Shown here: positions 25,146 through 34,430 of the stretch, piece after piece
Position numbering within the stretch: the stretch's first letter is position 1
How the letters are laid out: the number at the start of each line of letters is the position of its first letter
Assembly (NCBI GenBank): GCA_036337945.1
Contig: JAYZDF010000030.1
Span: forward strand, 12,743 to 76,742
Length of the DNA stretch: 64,000 nt
Reading direction: 5' to 3'
Source of the DNA: JAYZDF01 sp036337945
GTDB lineage: Bacteria; Myxococcota; Kuafuiibacteriia; Kuafuiibacteriales; Kuafuiibacteriaceae
The notes under the pieces: model-generated
Databases searched by the model: none
Told to the model about the DNA's origin: nothing
Seen by the model: the letters and a program-made list of their open reading frames with translations, nothing else
Program-made: the position numbers and the translations under genes

Positions 25146-28100
25146 GTGATCGTGTCTCAGAAAAATGTATTGATTGTTGATTTTGATCGAGAAGCGGCAC
25201 TCTCGTATGCCGCTGGACTAAGCGCCGATGGCGTTACGGCTAACGTGCTTCAGCCTTCGCCAAACTTCATTGAGCAGCTGTCGGAAGACCAGGTGAGCGC
25301 TATCTGTATCAGGGCGGAGACCAATCAAGGTGAGTCAGGATTCGCATATTGCGCGATGCTCAAGACTCGGCCCGAAACTAAAGACTTGCCCGTAATCATC
25401 TATAGCTCGGAAGCCAGTCCAGAGATTTTTGCGGCCCATAAAGAGCAAGAGAATCATGCAAACGAATATGTAACCATTGATGCGGAATCTAGCGACCCAC
25501 AAGACGCGCTACGTGAACCTCTGAAAAAACTTTTGTCTCCTCAGGGGCAGACAATCGTCCCTCCGCCATTACCGCCGGCCAAAAAAGTTGCTTCGAGTGC
25601 CCCACCCAGTAAATCCGCAGTAGACAATGATAGCTTCATCGCGGAGCTTTCAGAGTCTCTCTCGGAACCGAAAGAGGAAACGGCTTCAAATCCGCCACGC
25701 AGGTTCAGTTCACTCGACGGACTAGGTGGCCGAGGCGATGGAAAAGTCGAAATGCTTCGACAAACACTCAAGCGCCGTGAAAACGATATTATACGAGCAA
25801 AAGAACGCCTCGTTGCGATGCGTGACGAACTACAAGGATTCAACGAAAAACTCGATGAAAAAGAAGTAGAAAACCGTTTCCTCGAAGATCGTAATCAAGA
25901 ATTACAAGAAAGCGTCGAGAAAGTGAGTAACGAGCTTGATCGTCGAACGCTCGAATTTAAGAATGCGATAGAGCAATTACACGCCGAATTAGAGGCCGAA
26001 CGCGATCGAACTGCCGAACTTGAAAAAGAATTGGTGGACGCCGTTGCGGCCAAAGATCTCGAAATCAGTGGGCTTGGTGAGAATCTGGAAAAACTCTCAG
26101 CGGATAGTGAAGCGCAAATTACATCCCTGCAAGAGCAAATCGATCAACTTGAAAAAGTCAAAATGGAGACCGAAGCTCAGCTCGATCAGCTGGGTGCCGA
26201 GGCCGCCGACCTCGACGACCTGAAGGCAGAACTCGAAGCAGACCTAAAGGCTGCCGGCGAGAAAAATGAGGAAGTTTCTGCCGAACGAGACGAGAAAATC
26301 CGACTTATTAGCGAGCTTGAAAGCAACATTGCGGAACTAGAGCAGGGTTCTGTCGACCTACGCCAGGACATCTCGCAGCTCAACGAAGCTGCTGTAGAAA
26401 CGATCAGGCAGCATGAAAGCGAGATAGCTGCAAAAGACGAAGCATTATCTGGTCTGCGAGAGGATTTAGAATCAAGGCAGGCCAGCTTTGATCAAGCTGA
26501 GGCTGAACTCCACGACGAGCTTGAAAGGCTGACAGAACAGCTCAATACCACACAAGGCGCGCTTGAAAGCGAGCAAAGCAAACTTGCCGCAAAATCTGAA
26601 GAGCTCGAAAACACAATTGCATCTTCAGATGCAAACACTGCAGCACTGGAAGCTACACTTGAGCAAGCGAATAGTGACTTCGAAACTGAACGTTCTGAAT
26701 GGAACGAAAAAGAAGGAAACTTCGAAGGTACAATCGCTTCTCTGAACGTAGAGCTAAGTTCGCTAGAGGATGTTCGTGATGAGCTTCAATCGAAATCAAA
26801 CGAGCTCGAAAACAATTTAGCTTCTGCCGAAGCGAATATTGCGGAACTTGAAGCTACTTTTGAACAATCCAAATCAGATTTTGATAGCGAGCGAGCAGAG
26901 TGGACTCGGAATGCAGAAGAGTCAAAACGAGCATTTGAATCAAAAGTTTCTGAACTTGAGCAGAATATGGAGCTCGCGTCAGCGCAAGCGAGTGAAGATA
27001 TTCAGGGGCTACAAAGTAACCTTGAACAGCTCAATCATGAACTTCACCTCGCTCGCGAAAAGCACCATACAGACGCCGAATTACAAGCGAGCATTGAACA
27101 AGAACTAGCAGATGAGCAGTTCAAGCTATCTGAAACGGAACAGTCTCTTCAAAATGAAAGAGAAGCACGAAATGAAGTTAACGAGCAATTAGAAGCAACT
27201 AAGAATCAATTAGAATCGATAGGCGTAGAGCTCGCGACAACCACAGACATGCTTCGAGAGGTTGAGGCCGAGTCGGAGCGCTTACAGAACTCGTTAGCTT
27301 CGTCGGAAGCTCAATGTGGGGAACTCCAAGATAATCTCGATAGTGAGACAGAACTTCGTAAACAAACTCAAACAGAAGGGGAAGAGCTCAGAGGGACGAT
27401 TGCTGAGCGGAACGCTGATCTTGCGCGTTTAGAAGGTAAGATTGACGTACTCGAGGCGTCTTTGAGTGACGTAAGAGAACAAAAGTCATCAATCTCTGAA
27501 GAACTCGTAGGCACTAGAGACCGCTTGATGAATCGCGAAACCGATCTCGCAACGGCTCGGGCCGAAGCCAGTGAACGCGGCGCTCGACTCGAAGAACTCG
27601 CGAGAAATCTAAACATTCGCGAAGAAGAAATTGCGGAGCTCAAGGCCTCACTACAAGATTTAACGGCACATCGCGATCGTCTTACCGAAGAAAAGTCGGG
27701 GCTGCAGAATCAGCTCAATCATCTGTCCAACGAATTAGAAAGTGAGAAGTTATCCATGGAGCAGCTAGAAGCTGACCATGAAGAAGCTAACGCTCAAATA
27801 GGCCAGCTAGAGTCCTCTCTGGAAGAGAAAACGCAGCACAACGAACAAGTTCAGCAAGCGCTTGACGATATGTCGTCCGCGAATTCGGCCCTTGAAGTCC
27901 AGCTCGCGGAATCACGGCAACAGCAAGCGGACACAGCAGAAGAGCTTCAATCGAGAAATGATTCGTTCGAGATAGCACAGGAGTCATGGTCGCTTCACAA
28001 AGGAGACCTAGAGCGTGAACTAGAGGGACAAGAAGCCGAGACTGCAAGGTACAAAGCGCTTCAAGAAGAAACAACCGCGAAATTGTCAGACAGTGAAAAT

Positions 28101-29459
28101 CAGGTTCAAGCACTTGAAAATGACAAGAATGAGCTGCAAGACGCCCTTCGTAAGAAGTCGGAAGAATTAGATAGCGCTCATATCGAAGCAGCAACTCTAA
28201 AAGATGGTCTCGAAAGCGAGAACAGCGAACTGCAAAATAATGTGGCAGAGCTCACCGCTCGTAGTGATAAAGCGGAGGCTGAATTAGCTGCAACGCACGG
28301 CGAATTATCTTCAACACGAGAAGAACTCGAACGGGTTCGAGCTGCGCTCGACGAAGTCAAATCGAACTTCGATATGTCGAGTGCGCAAGCCGAGGCAGAC
28401 CAACAATCGCTAGAGGAAGAAATTGCTCAAACGAAAAACGAGCTAGACCAAACCAAAGACGCGCTCTCAAGAATGAAGTCTGGTTTTGAGTCTGAAATGC
28501 AACAATCCGATAATAAGATTGGGCAATTGCAGCATGATCTGGAGCGGACTCAGGATGAACGAGATAAGGATGAACGTCGCTTTCAAGAGCAAATCGCAGA
28601 TGTGTCGAGTCGCTTGCACAACACAACCGAAGAGTTGGCAGCGATCAAGGGTGAACGTCGTGCCGTTGAGCAGATGATTGAGCAGGCTCGAGAGGAGTTA
28701 GAAGAAAAAACTCAAACGATTAGGAAACTTTACGAGAAAGCGGAACAGCGCGAAGCTGAGCATGAGGAGCAACTTCAAATTGCCAGGGGCGAGCTTGCTG
28801 AACAAGAGTCACAATACCTCAAAGAGCTCGAGCAGATTCATGACGAGTATGACCATAGGCTTGCGCGCGATGACGAAGAACACCGAAATGAAGTGGAAGC
28901 TTTGCGTTCCACAGCCTTAGATGTGAAACGACAACTCAAGTCCAGTGAACTGCAGGTCAAAAGGCTGGAAGAGCAGTTGCGAAAAAGCGAATTTGAGAGG
29001 AGCCAGTCTCGCAGCGGCGCGGAAGAAGATTTTGATAACTTTATGCGTACTTATGTGGGTGCTAAAAAGTCGGGGACCTCGAGAGGTGCGCGTCCCTCTT
29101 CAGGAAAGTCACGTTCGAGTCGGGCCTCTTCGCGTCTGAACCGTAGGTCGGAATCATCAAAAAGTGCACGGCCCACTGCGAAATCTCCATCTCAGCGTCC
29201 GTCTGTCCGTGAGTCTGGTGAATCACGGCTCGATCGTGAAGTCCAAGGTGGTGGCTCACTCCTCGGTTTAGCCGGAGTGGCGCCTGAAAACGAAAGCACT
29301 CCTGACGATTCTGATGCTACAGTTATTGCTCCATTGACGGATGAGCTTGGCGATATTTTCATGAAATCACCCGATGGAAACTCTGGTGAACCGAGCGATG
29401 GTTATGCCGAAGGCGAGGATTTTCTGCGTTCGGTTACGCAGGAGTTCGAAAGCGAATAA
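25146..29459 (+). CDS. AglZ/FrzS-like pseudo-receiver with giant coiled coil
   Basis: A 1,437-residue protein. Residues 1 to about 135 form a response-regulator-like receiver (VLIVDFDREAALSYAAGL, then LPVIIYSSEA), but the phospho-acceptor Asp is missing: the usual acidic strand end reads SAICIRAE. The conserved Lys is also absent. An acidic, proline-rich linker follows, then about 1,100 residues (200-1300) of near-continuous heptad coiled coil rich in E, L, Q and A. A basic Ser/Arg-rich segment (about 1315-1370) and an acidic tail with DDSDATVIAPLTDELGDIF end the protein. Order and length closely resemble AglZ of Myxococcus xanthus, a pseudo-receiver coiled-coil protein of the gliding machinery; FrzS is shorter. 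Start is GTG. Function here is inferred from architecture, since coiled coils align with anything. Confidence 0.75.
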   Translation: MIVSQKNVLIVDFDREAALSYAAGLSADGVTANVLQPSPNFIEQLSEDQVSAICIRAETNQGESGFAYCAMLKTRPETKDLPVIIYSSEASPEIFAAHKEQENHANEYVTIDAESSDPQDALREPLKKLLSPQGQTIVPPPLPPAKKVASSAPPSKSAVDNDSFIAELSESLSEPKEETASNPPRRFSSLDGLGGRGDGKVEMLRQTLKRRENDIIRAKERLVAMRDELQGFNEKLDEKEVENRFLEDRNQELQESVEKVSNELDRRTLEFKNAIEQLHAELEAERDRTAELEKELVDAVAAKDLEISGLGENLEKLSADSEAQITSLQEQIDQLEKVKMETEAQLDQLGAEAADLDDLKAELEADLKAAGEKNEEVSAERDEKIRLISELESNIAELEQGSVDLRQDISQLNEAAVETIRQHESEIAAKDEALSGLREDLESRQASFDQAEAELHDELERLTEQLNTTQGALESEQSKLAAKSEELENTIASSDANTAALEATLEQANSDFETERSEWNEKEGNFEGTIASLNVELSSLEDVRDELQSKSNELENNLASAEANIAELEATFEQSKSDFDSERAEWTRNAEESKRAFESKVSELEQNMELASAQASEDIQGLQSNLEQLNHELHLAREKHHTDAELQASIEQELADEQFKLSETEQSLQNEREARNEVNEQLEATKNQLESIGVELATTTDMLREVEAESERLQNSLASSEAQCGELQDNLDSETELRKQTQTEGEELRGTIAERNADLARLEGKIDVLEASLSDVREQKSSISEELVGTRDRLMNRETDLATARAEASERGARLEELARNLNIREEEIAELKASLQDLTAHRDRLTEEKSGLQNQLNHLSNELESEKLSMEQLEADHEEANAQIGQLESSLEEKTQHNEQVQQALDDMSSANSALEVQLAESRQQQADTAEELQSRNDSFEIAQESWSLHKGDLERELEGQEAETARYKALQEETTAKLSDSENQVQALENDKNELQDALRKKSEELDSAHIEAATLKDGLESENSELQNNVAELTARSDKAEAELAATHGELSSTREELERVRAALDEVKSNFDMSSAQAEADQQSLEEEIAQTKNELDQTKDALSRMKSGFESEMQQSDNKIGQLQHDLERTQDERDKDERRFQEQIADVSSRLHNTTEELAAIKGERRAVEQMIEQAREELEEKTQTIRKLYEKAEQREAEHEEQLQIARGELAEQESQYLKELEQIHDEYDHRLARDDEEHRNEVEALRSTALDVKRQLKSSELQVKRLEEQLRKSEFERSQSRSGAEEDFDNFMRTYVGAKKSGTSRGARPSSGKSRSSRASSRLNRRSESSKSARPTAKSPSQRPSVRESGESRLDREVQGGGSLLGLAGVAPENESTPDDSDATVIAPLTDELGDIFMKSPDGNSGEPSDGYAEGEDFLRSVTQEFESE

Positions 29460-29500
29460 TCTCCCTTATCTTGCGCCATCGTGGTAGTCCCTCAGTAGTC

Positions 29501-30406
29501 ATGCGAGTGAGTTTAAAGCAGCGACCGGTGAAAACCCTCCGGACTTTTTTTGCGGGACGAGCAACATTGTTCCCGCTGGGACGCTTGGTAGCGATCTTGG
29601 TCATCTTCTGTGCCACTTCCTGTGCGACTTCGTCCGGGTCACAAGATGAAGACGATGATCTCGATTCTGTTGGACGAGTAGAGACGGGTCGCAACGAAGT
29701 TTCTGTTACCGTTAAGTATGAAAAAACCGCGAAGGGTAACTGGATTCGCGGAGAGGAAGAGTATGCTGATGAATCATACGTAGCGGCTCAAAAATACTAC
29801 AGCTACATCCGTTCAAAGTTTCCTTACTCAGCATTTACGCCGCGAGCTGAACTCCGTATAGCAGATTGTCTCTATGCGCGCCGTCGATATGTTCAAGCCA
29901 TTGATACATATCAAAACTTTGTTCGCCTCTACTCTACTCACCCCAAAGTCGCATATGCCAATTTCCAAACAGCGAAGGCGTATCATGCTCAGGTTCCCGA
30001 CGATATGTTTATTCTTCCTCCTTCGCATGAGAAAGACCAAGGCTCAATTAAACGAGCAGCTCAGGCCCTCAGAAACTACGTGACCCGTTTTCCGCAGGAT
30101 AAAAACATCAAGGAAGGGAATGAGCTTCTTAGGAAAGTTCGAGAGCGTCTTATGCGGCATGAACAGTATGTTGCCGATTTCTACCTGAAGCAGGGGAAGA
30201 AAAGAGCGTATGTCGGTCGCTTAGAGGTTATTCGGCGGTCATTTCAGGACATTGGATTGAATGATAAGCTTCTCTTCAGAATCGCTGAAATCTATCAACA
30301 ATTAGGCGAAGAGAAAAAGCTCAAGAGCGCCGTTGACGAGTTAGCGCAAAAATTTCCGAAATCTCCATTATTGGCAAAGGGCAAGGCACTCGTTGTAAAA
30401 AAATAG
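29501..30406 (+). CDS. bamD: BamD-like outer-membrane assembly lipoprotein
   Basis: A 301-residue lipoprotein with TPR repeats, of the BamD/YfiO family, which helps BamA fold beta-barrels into the outer membrane. The signal ends LVIFCATSCATS, giving a usable lipobox cysteine. The TPR core is clear: YVAAQKYYSYIRSKFPYSAFTPRAEL (split here as YVAAQKYYSYIRSK, FPYSAFTPRAEL), YVQAIDTYQNFVRLYSTHP and the BamD-typical AQALRNYVTRFPQ and YLKQGKKRAYVGRLE segments. It is longer at the N-terminus than the E. coli protein. I chose ATG at 29501; an upstream TTG at 29471 would add ten residues that do not improve the signal. It follows the AglZ-like gene closely and converges on the kinase fusion gene. Confidence 0.87.
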   Translation: MRVSLKQRPVKTLRTFFAGRATLFPLGRLVAILVIFCATSCATSSGSQDEDDDLDSVGRVETGRNEVSVTVKYEKTAKGNWIRGEEEYADESYVAAQKYYSYIRSKFPYSAFTPRAELRIADCLYARRRYVQAIDTYQNFVRLYSTHPKVAYANFQTAKAYHAQVPDDMFILPPSHEKDQGSIKRAAQALRNYVTRFPQDKNIKEGNELLRKVRERLMRHEQYVADFYLKQGKKRAYVGRLEVIRRSFQDIGLNDKLLFRIAEIYQQLGEEKKLKSAVDELAQKFPKSPLLAKGKALVVKK

Positions 30407-30417
30407 GTCCGCTGAAG

Positions 30418-32229
30418 CTATTGATAATTAACTGAGCGCAATCTTAGTTGGGCCGAAAAGTCTGTTTCAGCAAGTGTGCCTATTTGCCCTGGCTTTATCT
30501 CTGCGGCATTCGCTTCGTCCGTATCGATGTGCATTTCTAAAGCATACGTTGATTTTACTCGTACCAACACATCCGCAAAGATGAGGTCGCGACCGTCGCT
30601 ATCAATCTTCACCTCCACCACATCTTTATCTTTGACGCCGAATCTTTTGGCATCGGTCGGTGTCATGTGGATATGCCGACGTGCACAAATCAATCCCTCT
30701 TGCAGTGTCAGGCGTCCGTGGGGACCGATAAGCGTGACACCTGGAGAGTTCGCGACATCTCCCGAGTTTCTGACAGGCGCATCTATTCCAAGCCAGAATT
30801 CGTCGGTGCGCGATACTTCTACTTGGCACTTTGGCCGGGTTGGACCGAGAACTCGGACATTTTCAAGAGAGCGCTTAGGACCAACAATGGTCAGCTTTTC
30901 TTCGCTTGCGAATTGGCCTGGCTGGCTGAGGGGTCGGTATGGAGTTAATTCATGTCCTTCGCCAAAGAGCGTCTCAACGGCTTCTTGAGTAAGGTGAATA
31001 TGACGAGCTGAAACAGCTACAGGGATTGTTAGAGAACCATCAACTTGGTCTTGGCCCGCGACAATTTTTTGCGTTTCCGTAGCGATTGAACGGGACTCAT
31101 CGGTAGCTACAACAAGTAGTTTCGCACGGCTGTGAGGCTCTGAGATTTCAGCGACTGGTGCATCTCGAGAAACATTACAGTCTCGATTCGTATCCTCATC
31201 AAGCCGCGCTCCGAGGAAACTAAGGCGTTGTGCGACGCGATGACGAACAAGTGCGCTGTTTTCTCCGATACCGCCTGTAAATACAATTGCGTCTACACCA
31301 CCCATCGTGGCTGTGAAGGCCCCAATGTACTTTCTTAGGCGGTGAGTAAATACTTGAATCGCAAGTCGACAAGATTCATCCCCTTGAGAAGCTGCTTCTT
31401 CAATGTCTCTCATGTCGTTTGTTTTCCCCGACAGTCCAAGCAGTCCGGATTCTCGGTTTAGCAGGTTGTCGACGTCTTCGATTGACATTTCTTTAGAACG
31501 AAGAAGTTTCAGAATGACACCAGGGTCGATGTCTCCGCTTCTCGTGCCCATCACAAGGCCTTCGAGTGGAGTCATTCCCATGCTTGTCTCGATCGAGCGA
31601 CCATTCTCTACCGCACAGACGCTGGCTCCATTTCCTAGGTGGCAAGTGATAATTCTCAGATCACGAATGTCTTCCTTGAGAAAATCAGCAGCCTGTGTTG
31701 CGACCCACTTGTGGCTTGGTCCGTGGAAGCCGTAGCGTTGTATCTCGTGTTTCTGAGCAATCTCTTGTGAAATGGCATAACTGCGCGCTCGTTTTGGAAG
31801 CGTTGCATGAAATGCTGTGTCAAAAACAGCAACCTGAGGCGATTTAGAAAAAGTGTTCATAGTTTCTCTAATAGCTGCCAAATTTGCGGGGTTGTGTAGG
31901 GGTGCTAGAGCGCTCACCTCCTCGATTTGTTTTATCACATCGTCATCGATGATGATGCTCCTGCGGAATTGAGAGCCACCGTGCACGACTCGATGCCCTA
32001 CCGCATCGAATGAGACGTCTGCCGCCTCGATTGTCTGAAGCACGGTTCGAATTGCAGAAAAGATATCTTGATGCCCGAGGGATCTGGGAAGTTCGTTCCC
32101 GATGACTAATTGGCATTGCTCTGATCCAATCCGCTCTACTTTTAGCTTGAAGAGCCGGTCTCCGTTTGCTGATTCGATGATCGCAGCTTTGATGCTTGAG
32201 CTGCCGCAATTTATGACGAGAATATTCAT
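30418..32229 (-). CDS. fused acetate kinase and PduL-type phosphotransacylase
   Basis: A 603-residue single chain holding two enzymes. Residues 1 to about 390 are acetate kinase: INCGSSSIK at the N-terminus, YGFHGPSHKWV, CHLGNGASVCAV, GMTPLEGLVMGTRSGDIDPG and FTGGIGENSA. Residues about 395-603 are a PduL-type phosphate acyltransferase: SARHIHLT (about 405), ARRHIHMTP (about 513) and MHIDTDEANA (about 565), which hold its metal-binding histidines. Together they convert acetyl-CoA plus phosphate to acetyl-phosphate and then acetate plus ATP, or the reverse. There is no encapsulation peptide and no microcompartment shell gene nearby. A ribosome-binding site (GGAG) precedes the ATG. I see no frameshift between the halves, so the fusion is real. 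Confidence 0.93.
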   Translation of the reverse strand: MNILVINCGSSSIKAAIIESANGDRLFKLKVERIGSEQCQLVIGNELPRSLGHQDIFSAIRTVLQTIEAADVSFDAVGHRVVHGGSQFRRSIIIDDDVIKQIEEVSALAPLHNPANLAAIRETMNTFSKSPQVAVFDTAFHATLPKRARSYAISQEIAQKHEIQRYGFHGPSHKWVATQAADFLKEDIRDLRIITCHLGNGASVCAVENGRSIETSMGMTPLEGLVMGTRSGDIDPGVILKLLRSKEMSIEDVDNLLNRESGLLGLSGKTNDMRDIEEAASQGDESCRLAIQVFTHRLRKYIGAFTATMGGVDAIVFTGGIGENSALVRHRVAQRLSFLGARLDEDTNRDCNVSRDAPVAEISEPHSRAKLLVVATDESRSIATETQKIVAGQDQVDGSLTIPVAVSARHIHLTQEAVETLFGEGHELTPYRPLSQPGQFASEEKLTIVGPKRSLENVRVLGPTRPKCQVEVSRTDEFWLGIDAPVRNSGDVANSPGVTLIGPHGRLTLQEGLICARRHIHMTPTDAKRFGVKDKDVVEVKIDSDGRDLIFADVLVRVKSTYALEMHIDTDEANAAEIKPGQIGTLAETDFSAQLRLRSVNYQ

Positions 32230-32248
32230 TTAGAACTCCACTGAGAAA

Positions 32249-32764
32249 CTAGTTATTAGTAAGTGTTTCGAATCTTTCGAGGAAGCGCTGCTCCGCTGTC
32301 TCTGCGGGCCATGGAATAATGAGGTCTGACAGAGGCTCAACGTTCATTTCAATTGGAACTGGCGAGGTCGGCATAATATCTCTGAGTTCAGTGATAAGCA
32401 TTATATCATCCGCTTTTTTGATAGCAGCTGGCATTTCGGGCTGAAGCCCATACTTCTTCATGATGATAGCAACTAGCGCGTCTTCAAGTTCTCGAAAACG
32501 AGGGAATTGGTTTTTGATCGGGCGGGGCAGATCCGAGAAATAGGCTTCCCCGGCATCATGAAGGAGCCCCCAAAGGGCAAGGTCGGGAGCGACGATCTGA
32601 GATAGGCGAACTGAATGTTCGGCTACAGAGTAAAATTGGTGACAATGCCCGTTAAACCGGCACTGCAAGCTCAGCGAATGCGCAATATCCTTGATGTGGA
32701 TAGTCTCTGGGTCAGGAGAGAGTGGGTGGAACTTTGTTCCGGTGTGGGTCAATAACCAGTCCAT
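32249..32764 (-). CDS. HD-domain phosphohydrolase, YfbR-like 5'-nucleotidase type
   Basis: A 171-residue soluble protein with an HD metal-binding domain: first histidine in GHCHQFYSVAEHSVRL (about 39-54), the HD pair in GLLHDAGEAYFSDLPRPIK (about 66-85), and a late aspartate in KKADDIML. Proteins of this shape are often annotated as 5'-deoxynucleotidases or phosphohydrolases of nucleotides. Substrate unproven. It lies 20 bp upstream of the acetate kinase fusion on the same strand, probably co-transcribed. The 233 bp to the divergent MBOAT gene hold no further gene. Confidence 0.85.
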   Translation of the reverse strand: MDWLLTHTGTKFHPLSPDPETIHIKDIAHSLSLQCRFNGHCHQFYSVAEHSVRLSQIVAPDLALWGLLHDAGEAYFSDLPRPIKNQFPRFRELEDALVAIIMKKYGLQPEMPAAIKKADDIMLITELRDIMPTSPVPIEMNVEPLSDLIIPWPAETAEQRFLERFETLTNN

Positions 32765-32997
32765 AGTAACTTATTGATTCCAACTCCCATGTCTATTGTC
32801 CAGATGAGCGGCTCTTTTCTAATAGGAATTGTCGATTACAGGGTTTCAATCTAACGAGGAAGCGGTCCCGGTTCCTGAAAGTACTTATTGATACAGAGGT
32901 TGGCATCTCATGAGCATGATTGAAAAAATAGGGAAGCCACATTTCTTTCCTTTCCGGCACTCGCATCAAGTGATAGCGTCGCTCGCCGTAATAAGCC

Positions 32998-34428
32998 GTG
33001 GAATTCCCTACGATCAAGTTTGCCTATTTTGCGCTCGTGGTTTTGACCGTGAGTTGGGCTCTTACGCAAAACCGCACCGTTCAAAAGGTTTTCCTTCTTG
33101 GTGCGAGTTACTTTTTCGCCTGGAAATTTAAGCCAGAGTTTCTCGCTGTTCTCGTCCTTTCCTCTTTAGCCAATTGGTACCTCGGTAAGACGCTGGTGCG
33201 ACTGAAAGGGGATAAGAAGCAAAAATCGGTCCTCGTATTTGGCATTTTGCTAAATCTTGGTGTGCTCGGGTTTTTTAAATACTACGGTTTCTTCATCGAC
33301 AATCTGGGTTCCTTTCTGACCTGGCTCGATCTTGAAGTTCACCTTCCTATTCTTGAGGTTATCGCACCTTTTGGAATCTCATTTTTTACTTTCCAGAGCA
33401 TGTCCTATCTAGTGGATACCTACTGGGATAAGGCGGTCCAGCCAGCATCACTCCTCGACTACTTATTGTTTATTGCCTTTTTTCCTCAGTATGGAGCTGG
33501 GCCCATATGTAGCTCGAAAGACCTACTGCCTCAGCTGGCTGCACCTGCTCCAAAGCAAATTCCTGATCTGTCGAATGCCGTCGGAATGATCGCGACGGGT
33601 TTACTCAAAAAGATGGTGTTCGCGAGTTACCTCGCTTCTCACCTGACCACAGACGCATTTTTGTCGCCGCAAAATTTCACGGCTGCGGAGTTGATACTTG
33701 CCGTCTACGCCTACACAGCTCAAGTATACTTGGATTTTTCTGGGTATACCGACATCGCACGAGGTGTTTCTCTGTTGTTTGGATTTAAGATTCCTGAGAA
33801 TTTCAATTATCCATATTGTGCGACGGACATTGGTGACTTCTGGCGCCGCTGGCACATGACGTTTTCTCGTTGGCTTCGTTTCTATATTTATTTTCCTTTG
33901 GGTGGGTCCAAATGCTCAAGGGCGCGGTGTTACTTCAATTTGATGGTCACGTTCGTAGCTTGCGGCATATGGCATGGTCCCACATGGGGCTTCGTTATTT
34001 GGGGTACACTTCACGGAATCGCTTTGACTGCATACAAGGCTGCACTGGATCTCCGTCGTGATTTAGGCATCAAGTCCGAAGGTCCTTATCCTTGGTGGTG
34101 GCTTGCCCTGGGGTGCTTTTCCACCGTTAGTTTTTGTGCGTTCGCGCGAGTCTTTTTTAAGGCGAGTGATCTTACGACTGCGATGGATTATTATGCTGGA
34201 CTGACTGCCGGTACCCTTTACGGAGAGCATTTTGATCTCGGGGTTTTGTTTGTCACATTGCTCACCTTTTTTCTGAACTTTTATGGGCGTCCTATTTTTG
34301 ATGCTTTCGTGAGTTGGCATGAAAAATTACCACATCTAGCGCGACCTTTTGCGTGGGCAGGCATTCTCGCTCTACTTTTCACATTGAAGCCATTCGGAAT
34401 GGCTGCGACCATCTACTTTAATTTCTGA
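32998..34428 (+). CDS. MBOAT-family membrane O-acyltransferase (AlgI-like)
   Basis: A 476-residue polytopic membrane protein of the MBOAT family, which moves acyl groups across the inner membrane onto extracytoplasmic polymers such as alginate, cellulose or teichoic acid. The conserved active-site region is present: FWRRWHMTFSRWLRFYIY followed by GIWHGPTWGFVIWGTLHGI, whose second histidine is the catalytic one. Start is GTG. It precedes by 2 bp a periplasmic SGNH-type protein, the usual partner that finishes acyl transfer. No polysaccharide-synthesis genes are in the window, so the acceptor is unknown. Confidence 0.92.
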   Translation: MEFPTIKFAYFALVVLTVSWALTQNRTVQKVFLLGASYFFAWKFKPEFLAVLVLSSLANWYLGKTLVRLKGDKKQKSVLVFGILLNLGVLGFFKYYGFFIDNLGSFLTWLDLEVHLPILEVIAPFGISFFTFQSMSYLVDTYWDKAVQPASLLDYLLFIAFFPQYGAGPICSSKDLLPQLAAPAPKQIPDLSNAVGMIATGLLKKMVFASYLASHLTTDAFLSPQNFTAAELILAVYAYTAQVYLDFSGYTDIARGVSLLFGFKIPENFNYPYCATDIGDFWRRWHMTFSRWLRFYIYFPLGGSKCSRARCYFNLMVTFVACGIWHGPTWGFVIWGTLHGIALTAYKAALDLRRDLGIKSEGPYPWWWLALGCFSTVSFCAFARVFFKASDLTTAMDYYAGLTAGTLYGEHFDLGVLFVTLLTFFLNFYGRPIFDAFVSWHEKLPHLARPFAWAGILALLFTLKPFGMAATIYFNF

Positions 34429-34430
34429 GA

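Noticed and set aside
30418..32229. Bacterial microcompartment locus, suggested by PduL
   Set aside because: No shell protein, aldehyde-enzyme cluster or encapsulation peptide is present; the ALDH 25 kb away is of the ALDH7 type.
32900..32920. Second sigma-54-like site (TTGGCA, then GC ten bases on) before the MBOAT gene
   Set aside because: The -12 element reads TGAGC and not TTGC, so only the GG and GC positions agree.
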